Below, piece after piece: positions 53,059 through 61,312 of a stretch of DNA of 64,000 nucleotides. The translations under genes and the position numbers were made by a program. Under the pieces are notes generated by a model, which worked only from the letters and a program-made list of their open reading frames with translations, had not been told where the DNA came from and searched no databases. The number at the start of each line of letters is the position of its first letter. The stretch's first letter is position 1. The DNA lies in NCBI GenBank assembly GCA_965199685.1, contig OZ241323.1, positions 1,736,001 to 1,800,000 of the forward strand, given 5' to 3'. This stretch comes from SP5GCR1 sp965199685. Lineage in GTDB: Bacteria > Pseudomonadota > Gammaproteobacteria > Poriferisulfidales > Oxydemutatoraceae.

Positions 53059-53979
53059 ATGACTTATCCTCCTATTTATATCATTAACCTGAAACGTACT
53101 CCAGAGAGGAAATTATATATACAAAGGCAACTTGATGCCCTAAATCTAAACTATGAAGTTGTAGAGGCGATTGACAAATATGATTTAAGTTGCAAGGCCG
53201 AGCGTGCAATTATTGCCAATCAACTAGACATTAGCCAAACCAATATGGAGGCGTTATACGATTATCATTGTAACCATCTCGGACCTTTAGCTTGTTTATT
53301 AAGTCATGTTAAGGTTTATAATTTAATCATAAACAACGATATTCCCTATACTTGTGTGTTAGAAGATGATGCCTGTCTATTGCCTGTTTTTACGAAGATA
53401 CTCGTAGCCTCCCAGGAAATATCTTGGGAGGTTTTAATGCTTTCTAGCCAATCATGGCTTATTCAACGAATAATATATGATTTCTACCATTACAAGTTCC
53501 GTAGTTTGTACAAATTACTATGCTATAAAAAATATTACCCAGAATTAACTTTCTTTACCGTTCGCCTAATAATTTCAACAATTATTAAATTTCTTATACT
53601 GCCTAACAAAATAATTAAGAAAATAGCTGCAAAAGGTAGATATATTAGCAAACTACATTACGCAGCAGCCCTGCTACTAGATATGGGACATGAGATAGGT
53701 GCGATCCCTGATAAAGACATTCATTCATGGCATAAAGTGGCTCCCAATCACTATCTCGCCCTCCCAGGAAGATTATGTTTAGCCTCATGCATGGCGTATA
53801 TGCTGACAACATCAGCAGCAATTAAATGGAAACAGGAGGCTATTTTGCCGTCAAACAGGCCTATAGACCGTATACCTGCTGCATTGTGCAAAAGAAAGTG
53901 CTTAAATCTTTATATTGTCGTTCCACCCTGTGTTAGAGGCACATATCGATTTGAAATAAATTCTGCCAATTGTATCTAG
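53059..53979 (+). CDS. GT25-family glycosyltransferase, paralogue A3
   Basis: A 306-residue A-type paralogue: IYIINLKRTPERKLYIQRQL, LACLLSHVKVYNLIINN and VLEDDACLLPVFTKIL. It is separated from A1 and A2 by the two B genes. The segment after residue 190 differs most from the others. The same conserved C-terminal PPCVRGTY motif is present. Confidence 0.82.
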   Translation: MTYPPIYIINLKRTPERKLYIQRQLDALNLNYEVVEAIDKYDLSCKAERAIIANQLDISQTNMEALYDYHCNHLGPLACLLSHVKVYNLIINNDIPYTCVLEDDACLLPVFTKILVASQEISWEVLMLSSQSWLIQRIIYDFYHYKFRSLYKLLCYKKYYPELTFFTVRLIISTIIKFLILPNKIIKKIAAKGRYISKLHYAAALLLDMGHEIGAIPDKDIHSWHKVAPNHYLALPGRLCLASCMAYMLTTSAAIKWKQEAILPSNRPIDRIPAALCKRKCLNLYIVVPPCVRGTYRFEINSANCI

Positions 53980-54167
53980 GTGTATTGATAGCCTAGAACT
54001 TTATCTGCCTTCCCTAAAGGTAGTTATCATAAATTCAATGGTGCATAGCAGTTGTAGACCATCCTGTCAGGCTAGATAGAACCGCCGTTTGTTGCAACGG
54101 CAACAACGCATGCCGTGCAGTAATTTCATTTGATAGAATAGACATCTTATTATTCACATTTAAGTTT
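53980..54167. repeat. Dispersed repeat fragment before glyQ
   Basis: Contains a TAGAACCGCCGTTTGTTGCA hairpin (54078) and GGTGCATAGCAGTTGTAGAC. No glycine riboswitch or other leader is recognised. Confidence 0.55.
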
Positions 54168-55049
54168 ATGACACCTAAAGCAAATACGATTCAGGGCATG
54201 TTGTTATGCTTGCAGCATTATTGGGCAGAACAGGGTTGTGCATTATTACAAGCCTATGATCTGCCTATGGGAGCAGGCACATTCCATCCGGCAACTTTTC
54301 TGCGAGTATTAGGCAGCGAACCTTGGCGGTGTGCCTATGTGCAGCCGTGCCGGCGTCCCGCAGACGGTCGTTATGGCGATAATCCTAATCGCTTACAACA
54401 CTATTATCAGTTTCAAGTTATCCTAAAACCTTCACCACACGATATACAACAGCTGTATCTAGATTCTCTATGTGCATTGGGCATTGAAACCAAACGAGAC
54501 GATGTTCGTTTCGTAGAAGATAATTGGGAGTCACCCACGTTGGGAGCTTGGGGTTTAGGTTGGGAGGTGTGGCTCAACGGTATGGAGATCGGACAATTCA
54601 CTTACTTCCAACAAATGGGTGGGATAGAATGTGTGCCGGTTACCGGCGAGATTACATACGGCATAGAGCGTCTTGCGATGAGCCTACAACAAATAGATAA
54701 TACCTTTGATTTGCTGTGGGCAGACTCCGGTCACTCACAGCTCCATTATCGTGATTTATTTTATCAAAACGAAAAACAACAATCGGCTTACAATTTTGAC
54801 GAGGCAAATGTGTCTCAATTGAAGCGGCAATTTGACGAAAAAGAGCAAGAGTGTTCGCAGTTGATGGAAAAGGAGTTAGTGTTGCCCGCCTATGAGCAAG
54901 TCGTTATAGCCTCTCATTTTTTTAACCTACTTGATGCGCGAGGGGCAATTTCGGTAACCGAAAGACAACGTTATATATTGAGAATCGGTAAGCTCGCACA
55001 TCGGATTGCCCAATATGTAAGCGAGAGTGAAACCAAGAATAAACAGTAA
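54168..55049 (+). CDS. glyQ: Glycyl-tRNA synthetase alpha subunit
   Basis: The 293-residue catalytic class II subunit: LLCLQHYWAEQGCALLQAYD, GAGTFHPATFLRVLG, VQPCRRPADGRYGDNPNRLQ and the conserved NGMEIGQFTYFQQMGG. With GlyS it forms the tetramer that charges tRNA-Gly. glyS follows 39 bases downstream. Confidence 0.98.
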   Translation: MTPKANTIQGMLLCLQHYWAEQGCALLQAYDLPMGAGTFHPATFLRVLGSEPWRCAYVQPCRRPADGRYGDNPNRLQHYYQFQVILKPSPHDIQQLYLDSLCALGIETKRDDVRFVEDNWESPTLGAWGLGWEVWLNGMEIGQFTYFQQMGGIECVPVTGEITYGIERLAMSLQQIDNTFDLLWADSGHSQLHYRDLFYQNEKQQSAYNFDEANVSQLKRQFDEKEQECSQLMEKELVLPAYEQVVIASHFFNLLDARGAISVTERQRYILRIGKLAHRIAQYVSESETKNKQ

Positions 55050-55088
55050 CTGCTCACCCGACACATAGAACCAAAATCGTAAGAGAAA

Positions 55089-57188
55089 ATGCAAAGACGA
55101 AATTTGCTTATAGAAATAGGCACCGAAGAACTACCTCCTGACGGATTATTTGAATTGGCCGAGGCTTTTGCGCAAACCCTTAAAAAACTATGTAGTGAAG
55201 CTGGTTTTGACAGCGAGCAGGCACATTCTTTTGCAACACCTCGCCGAATCGCCGCTCGCTTGGATGCTTTGATCGAAACACAAGCAGACCAGATAATAAA
55301 ACGTAAGGGACCGCTCATAGAAAAAGCATACGATAAAGACAGAAATCCACTGCCGGCAGCGATTGGTTTTGCTAAATCATGCGGAATAGAAATATCAGAA
55401 CTACAGATTATTGAAACTAAAGGCGAGCAGCGTCTTTATGTGGAAAAGACCGTCAAAGGTCAAAACATAAAGGATTGCGTTGCGTTGTTGTTAGAGCAAA
55501 CACTCCAACAATTGCCGATGAGTAAACGTATGCGGTGGGGGGATACCGATTATGAATTCATACGCCCGATACATTGGATGTTGGCCCTGTACGGTGAGCA
55601 GATACTTGAATTGGAGATAGCAGGCATCACTTCTAACAAGCATACTTATGGGCACCGTTATCATTGTCCCAACGCTTTGAGCGTGTCGCATGCGGATGAC
55701 TACGAAAGTCTATTGGAGCAACAAGCTAAAGTTATTCCTTCGTTCAAAAAACGCTTGCAAAAAATAAGTTTGCAAATAAAAGAGGTAGCACAGCTCGGCA
55801 AGGTACAAACAAACGAACAGCTACTCAAACAGGTCACATCGATCATTGAATGGCCGATTGCAGTTTCCGGTCGCTTTGACAAGTGCTTTTTGAGTCTGCC
55901 GGCAATAGTGATCGGCAAAATACTGGAAAAAGACCAAAAATGCTTTACGGTTTTAGCCGAAGACGGTACTTTGGCACCGGAATTCATAGTGATAGCAAAC
56001 ATAGAAAGTACCGACCCTAATGCATTGCGCCACGGTTATGAGCGAGTGGTAGAACCTAGATTGAAGGATGCAAACTTTTTTATCGACCAAGATAGAAAAC
56101 ATTCGCTGGCACATTATGCAGATGATCTTGATAAATTGGTTTTTCACCAACGGTTGGGCAATCTAACAGATAAGGTTGCTCGCATAACAAATATAGCCCT
56201 TGCCATCGCACAATACCTATCCAAATCGGATAATGATTATGATTTTGACCAACATGACAAAGACGCAATTGAACGAGCTGCCTACCTTTGCAAGGCGGAT
56301 CTCAGAACCAGCATTGTTTGCGAATATACCGAACTCGCCGGTTATATAGGTAGCTATTATGCGGAATGCGACGGCGAACCCATGACGATATGTCGTGCAA
56401 TAGAGCAGCATATAAAACCAGTGCGTGCCGGTGACTCTCTGCCCAAAGAAAAAATCGCTATCGTGCTGGCGATTGCCGATAGACTAGACACCCTAATCGG
56501 TATTTTCGGTATTGGCGAATATCCAAGTGGTAGCCGCGACCCTTACGCATTACGACGCGCAAGTCTGGCATTGATACGGATTCTTACCGAATACCAACTG
56601 GATTTAGATTTGACAATGTGGGTTGAACAAAGTCAACAGCATTATAACGGGAAAGTCAAAGAGGAGGGTGTCGCGCGATTGTTGGATTATTTGCAAGAGA
56701 GGCTCAAACATTATTTCATAGATTGTGAGTTTAGCATCGATAGAGTAGATGCAGTTGCTACAAACCGACCTTTGCATTGCCATGATATGCAACAACGCTT
56801 GCTCACACTGCAAAGTTTTATGCAAATGTCTGAAAGCGTTGAACTTGCAGTAGCAACTAAACGGATACGTAATATCCTAAAAAACAATCTTTCTGAAAAT
56901 ATCAAAGAATTTGATCCGGTAACGTTAAATGACGGTGCAGAGCGTAGGCTTTTTGAGGCGTTTAATAAACGAAGCCTGCAAGTCCAGACATTGATAGATC
57001 ACGGAGACTATTTAGAAGCACTGAGGACTTTGGCACAGCTACGCGAACCTATAGACAATTTTTTTGATAAAGTACTTGTTATGTCTGAAAACGAAGCCGA
57101 AAAAAATAACCGCCTCGGATTGCTCTATCAAATAGATCGCTTGTTCATGCAGATTGTAGATTTCTCTAAACTTCAATTGGAGGAATAG
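55089..57188 (+). CDS. glyS: Glycyl-tRNA synthetase beta subunit
   Basis: A 699-residue subunit: LLIEIGTEELPPDGLFELAE at the N-terminus, FATPRRIAARL, SKRMRWGDTDYEFIRPIHW, the HD-like domain (AAYLCKADLRTSIVCEYTEL) and the C-terminal anticodon-binding helical region ending DFSKLQLEE. Full length. It supplies tRNA binding to the GlyQ catalytic subunit. Confidence 0.98.
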   Translation: MQRRNLLIEIGTEELPPDGLFELAEAFAQTLKKLCSEAGFDSEQAHSFATPRRIAARLDALIETQADQIIKRKGPLIEKAYDKDRNPLPAAIGFAKSCGIEISELQIIETKGEQRLYVEKTVKGQNIKDCVALLLEQTLQQLPMSKRMRWGDTDYEFIRPIHWMLALYGEQILELEIAGITSNKHTYGHRYHCPNALSVSHADDYESLLEQQAKVIPSFKKRLQKISLQIKEVAQLGKVQTNEQLLKQVTSIIEWPIAVSGRFDKCFLSLPAIVIGKILEKDQKCFTVLAEDGTLAPEFIVIANIESTDPNALRHGYERVVEPRLKDANFFIDQDRKHSLAHYADDLDKLVFHQRLGNLTDKVARITNIALAIAQYLSKSDNDYDFDQHDKDAIERAAYLCKADLRTSIVCEYTELAGYIGSYYAECDGEPMTICRAIEQHIKPVRAGDSLPKEKIAIVLAIADRLDTLIGIFGIGEYPSGSRDPYALRRASLALIRILTEYQLDLDLTMWVEQSQQHYNGKVKEEGVARLLDYLQERLKHYFIDCEFSIDRVDAVATNRPLHCHDMQQRLLTLQSFMQMSESVELAVATKRIRNILKNNLSENIKEFDPVTLNDGAERRLFEAFNKRSLQVQTLIDHGDYLEALRTLAQLREPIDNFFDKVLVMSENEAEKNNRLGLLYQIDRLFMQIVDFSKLQLEE

Positions 57189-57536
57189 TTTTATGAAATT
57201 TATTTTGCTCAATCGCAGCGGTGTAATCAACCGGAGGCACTATTGAAAAAGTATTTTATACACCATAGGGGCAGACATATGAAATGCCAATCAATTTTTA
57301 TAGACGGGGCGGTTGGAAAAGTATTTCATGCACCCGTGAGGAGTAATTGTCTAGTGCAGAACCACCACAACCACCCCGTCAGGCTTCGCCTGCCACCCCT
57401 CCAGAGGAGGGGAATGTACTAATGCAGATACTTTTTCAACAGCCTCAGATTCATCAGACTATGTTGAAACCTCTGAGCCCATCAAAGGAAGATCACCTTG
57501 CGGAGGTTGCCAATCACTTTACGAAAAGCATAAATA
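57189..57536. repeat. Miniature elements between glyS and ribF
   Basis: 57236-57306 is a truncated copy of the left end of the 21605 element (ATTGAAAAAGTATTTTATAC...GGGGCAGAC). 57307-57444 is a 138-bp copy of the 45365 element in inverse orientation, sharing GTGCAGAACCACCACAACCA, GTCAGGCTTCGCCTGCCACC and the ends ...GGTTGGAAAAGTA / TACTTTTTCAACAGCC. From 57445 to 57536 nothing is recognised; that stretch should contain the ribF promoter. Confidence 0.8.
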
Positions 57537-58502
57537 ATGCAGTTGCTTCATAGCCTAGATAGCCTAGTTGCATTCAAACAACCTTGCGTTGCCACCATAG
57601 GTGCTTTTGATGCCTTGCATATAGGACATCAAGCGATTATACGCAAGACTCAAACCATAGCAAAAAATTACTGCGTGCCGGCGGTTGTAGTGATGTTTGA
57701 GCCGTTGCCCGGCGAGTTCTTTGCGGATAAAGACACACCGCCAAAACGTATCTATACGCTACGCAAGCGTATTGAGCTAGTACGGGAAATGGGTGTTGAT
57801 TATCTAGTGTGTCTAAACTTTAACAAAACTTTAGCGAATTGGACGGCAGCTGAATTCGTTCAAGGTGTCATACTTGACGGCTTGCAGGCACGCCATTTAG
57901 TCGTAGGAGACGATTTTCGTTTCGGTAAAAACAGGGAGGGAGATTATAATATGCTCCGTGATTATGGGAGTCGTTTCGGTTTTGAGCTTAGTCGTATAGA
58001 TGCGGTGATGGTCGGAAATATGCGAGTTAGTAGCACTCGGATACGCAAGTTGCTACTCGCCGGCGAGTTGGTACAAGCCAATCGTATGCTTGGAAATCCT
58101 TATAGTGTCACCGGTCGCGTTCGTCTCGGCGATAGATTAGGTACACAATTAGGCTATCCCACCGCTAATTTGAGTTTCAGGAAACGCCAGCCGCCGTTGC
58201 ATGGGGTTTTTGCGGTTTCGGTAGAGGTTCTAGGCATGAAACTTAAAGGTGTCTGCAATGCCGGTGTGCGCCCTACCGTAGGTGCAGGGCAATACCGAAT
58301 AGAGACTCATATTTTTGATTTTGATAAAGATGTGTACGGAGAACGTGTGACTATTTACCCGCAACACTATCTCAGAGCTGAGCAGCGATACAACGATATA
58401 GAGCAACTTAAAAACGCTATATGCAAAGACATAAAAGTAGCAAAAGTATTTTTAGAAAGCGAAGTAAATAACGACACACAGACACAATATCTGAATAACT
58501 AA
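57537..58502 (+). CDS. ribF: Bifunctional riboflavin kinase / FAD synthetase
   Basis: A 321-residue enzyme making FMN and FAD. The N-terminal adenylyltransferase domain has TIGAFDALHIGHQAIIRK and VGDDFRFGKNREGD; the C-terminal riboflavin kinase domain has GDRLGTQLGYPTANLS, HGVFAVSVEVLG and NAGVRPTVGAGQYRIETHIF. The ribF-ileS order is standard for proteobacteria. Confidence 0.97.
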   Translation: MQLLHSLDSLVAFKQPCVATIGAFDALHIGHQAIIRKTQTIAKNYCVPAVVVMFEPLPGEFFADKDTPPKRIYTLRKRIELVREMGVDYLVCLNFNKTLANWTAAEFVQGVILDGLQARHLVVGDDFRFGKNREGDYNMLRDYGSRFGFELSRIDAVMVGNMRVSSTRIRKLLLAGELVQANRMLGNPYSVTGRVRLGDRLGTQLGYPTANLSFRKRQPPLHGVFAVSVEVLGMKLKGVCNAGVRPTVGAGQYRIETHIFDFDKDVYGERVTIYPQHYLRAEQRYNDIEQLKNAICKDIKVAKVFLESEVNNDTQTQYLNN

Positions 58503-58511
58503 ACATCAGTG

Positions 58512-61307
58512 ATGGGAGACTATAAAGACACATTAAATTTGCCGAAAACCGACTTCCCGATGCGCGCCAACTTGGCGCAACGAGAACTGGAAATTTTGGC
58601 TTATTGGGAATCGATAAAACTGTACGAACTGATACGCTCGGAGCGGCACGGACGCAAGCAGTTCATCCTACACGACGGGCCTCCTTATGCAAACGGCGAT
58701 ATCCACATCGGACATGCGGTCAATAAAACGCTAAAAGATATCATCGTCAAAAGCCGATTGATGCAAGGACTTGACGTGCCTTATGTGCCGGGGTGGGATT
58801 GTCACGGACTACCTATAGAACAGCAGGTGGAAAAAAAATACGGCAAAGCCAAAACCGCAGAAGACACTCAATTATTTAGAAAACGATGTAGAGAATATGC
58901 TGCCAGCCAAGTTGAAAAGCAACGGCAAGATTTTATACGCTTGGGTGTATTGGGCGATTGGCAAAATCCTTATCTCAGCATGGCGTTTGATACCGAAGCA
59001 GATATATTGAGAACACTCGGCACGTTGCTCACCAAAGGCTATCTGAAGCAAGGACATAAACCCGTGCATTGGTGTTTGGAGTGTGCCTCAGCACTTGCCG
59101 AAGCGGAGGTTGAATATCACGACAAAGTATCCAAAGCGGTTGATGTCGCATTTGCAGTGCAGGACACAGGCGACTTGAACGAAAAATTGCAATTAGAAAC
59201 CGACACCGCCTCTCACATAGTGATTTGGACAACCACACCTTGGACCTTGCCTGCCAACCAAGCCGTCGCACTGCATCCGGAGTTGGATTATGTAGCCCTC
59301 TCTCACGACAATCAAATCTATATTGTCGCCGAAGGACTTGCCGAACAATGCGGTGAGCGTTATCAATGGAGTCCCACATTGTTATCTACTTTCAAAGGCA
59401 AACGTTTAGAAGGCTTGCATCTGAAACATCCTTTTTACGATTATACCGTCCCTATCGTTATGGGCACGCATGTCACTTTAGAGGCTGGCACTGGTTGCGT
59501 ACATATTGCGCCGGCGCACGGCGTAGATGATTACATACTCGGACAACGCTACGAACTTCCCTGTCAAACACCGCTATTAGCTAATGCCGTATTCGCGCCC
59601 ACAGCAGGATTTCTAGCCGGCCAGCATGTGCGCAAAAGCGACACATTGATCATTGAAAAGCTCAATGAAATGCGAAACTTACTGCACAGTTGTGATTACG
59701 AACATAGTTATCCTCATTGTTGGCGGCATAAAACTCCCATCATCTTTAGGGCAACACCACAATGGTTCATAAGTCTAAAAAATGATGGACTGTTGGATAA
59801 AGCATCTGCCGAGTGCGATAAAGTGCACTGGACACCGCAATGGGGGCAAGCACGCATCAAAGGGATGTTGGGTTCTAGACCAGACTGGTGCGTGTCTAGG
59901 CAACGTTATTGGGGTGTGCCGATCGCAGTATTCGTACACAAACAATCCGGCAACTTACATCCCCGTACTGCAGAAATCATAGAACATGTGGCGCAAAAAA
60001 TAGAACAAACTGGTATAGAGGCATGGTTTGAATCGGACTACAAAGAACTTTTGGGGAGTAACGCAAACGACTATAGGAAGGTTAAGGATGTATTGGATGT
60101 TTGGTTCGATTCAGGTGCCACACACGCTTGCATACTTGATAAACGCGACGAGTTGAGGCGACCTGCCGACCTCTATTTGGAAGGCTCGGATCAACATCGC
60201 GGGTGGTTCCAATCGTCATTGCTAACTTCGGTTGCATACAACGGTAATGCACCTTATCTCGGCGTGCTAACACATGGCTTTGTGGTAGACGAAAGCGGTC
60301 AGAAAATGTCTAAATCTAGAGGCAATGTAGTCTCGCCGCAAAACGTCATCAAACAATACGGTGCTGATATTCTACGGCTGTGGGTCGCAGCAACCGACTC
60401 CAGTGGCGAAATGACTATATCAGATGAAATTCTAAAACGGATTGTAGACGCGTATCGCCGTGTTAGAAATACCGCACGCTTTTTGTTGGCTAACTTGAAT
60501 GATTTTAATCCCGACCATGATCAAATAGATCCGAATTCTATGCTTGCATTGGATCGCTGGGCAGTTGCCGTTAGTGCCGAATTGCAACGCAAGATACAAG
60601 AGGACTACATGGACTATGCTTTTCATCGTTTGTACCATCGGCTACATAATTTTTGTAGCATACAAATGGGCGGTTTTTATTTAGATATTATCAAAGACCG
60701 CCTTTACACGGTACACCCTCAGGCTCTGGCTAGACGTTCTGCACAAACCGCAATGTACCATATCATTCAGGCACTAGTAAGATGGATTGCGCCGATTTTA
60801 AGTTTTACCGCAGAAGAAATATATAAATCGCTACCAGGGACGAAATTGAAAAGCGTTTTCTTATCCGAATGGTACGACGGTTTATTTGATCTATCGGAAA
60901 ATGAAGCTCTAAGCATGTCGCAATGGAATCGAGTACTGGATTTACGGGATACCGTCAATAAGCAAATAGAAAACATAAGGCAAACTGGTGTCATAGGCTC
61001 CTCGCTGGATGCCGAAATAAAGATCTATTGTGATGGCGATGATTACCGACTACTCAAACAACTGGATAAAGAGCTTAAATTTTTGTTTATCACCTCGGCT
61101 GCCGAAGTTTATTCATTAGCACAAACCCCTGACGACACCGTGCGCGTCTCAGATCGTATGAGTGTCTTTATATCGGCCAGCCAATATCCAAAATGTCCTC
61201 GTTGTTGGCATCGCTGTGACGATCTTGAGGGAGCCGACAATGATACAATATGCGCACGTTGCATGTTGAATGTTAATGGCAAAGGTGAAGAACGCATCTA
61301 CCTATAA
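58512..61307 (+). CDS. ileS: Isoleucyl-tRNA synthetase
   Basis: A class I synthetase of 931 residues from the ATG at 58512 (a GTG directly before it is possible). HIGH motif GDIHIGHAVNKT, KMSKS in GQKMSKSRGNVVS, editing region TTTPWTLPANQAV and a C-terminal zinc finger CPRCWHRC...CARC. Immediately downstream, lspA would be expected; instead a sulfatase gene starts 5 bases after the stop. Confidence 0.97.
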   Translation: MGDYKDTLNLPKTDFPMRANLAQRELEILAYWESIKLYELIRSERHGRKQFILHDGPPYANGDIHIGHAVNKTLKDIIVKSRLMQGLDVPYVPGWDCHGLPIEQQVEKKYGKAKTAEDTQLFRKRCREYAASQVEKQRQDFIRLGVLGDWQNPYLSMAFDTEADILRTLGTLLTKGYLKQGHKPVHWCLECASALAEAEVEYHDKVSKAVDVAFAVQDTGDLNEKLQLETDTASHIVIWTTTPWTLPANQAVALHPELDYVALSHDNQIYIVAEGLAEQCGERYQWSPTLLSTFKGKRLEGLHLKHPFYDYTVPIVMGTHVTLEAGTGCVHIAPAHGVDDYILGQRYELPCQTPLLANAVFAPTAGFLAGQHVRKSDTLIIEKLNEMRNLLHSCDYEHSYPHCWRHKTPIIFRATPQWFISLKNDGLLDKASAECDKVHWTPQWGQARIKGMLGSRPDWCVSRQRYWGVPIAVFVHKQSGNLHPRTAEIIEHVAQKIEQTGIEAWFESDYKELLGSNANDYRKVKDVLDVWFDSGATHACILDKRDELRRPADLYLEGSDQHRGWFQSSLLTSVAYNGNAPYLGVLTHGFVVDESGQKMSKSRGNVVSPQNVIKQYGADILRLWVAATDSSGEMTISDEILKRIVDAYRRVRNTARFLLANLNDFNPDHDQIDPNSMLALDRWAVAVSAELQRKIQEDYMDYAFHRLYHRLHNFCSIQMGGFYLDIIKDRLYTVHPQALARRSAQTAMYHIIQALVRWIAPILSFTAEEIYKSLPGTKLKSVFLSEWYDGLFDLSENEALSMSQWNRVLDLRDTVNKQIENIRQTGVIGSSLDAEIKIYCDGDDYRLLKQLDKELKFLFITSAAEVYSLAQTPDDTVRVSDRMSVFISASQYPKCPRCWHRCDDLEGADNDTICARCMLNVNGKGEERIYL

Positions 61308-61312
61308 ATGTT

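Noticed and set aside
57347..57553. 68-codon frame MSSAEPPQPPRQASPATPPE between glyS and ribF
   Set aside because: Most of it is the inverse copy of the miniature element at 45365, so the proline-rich text is repeat DNA read by chance.
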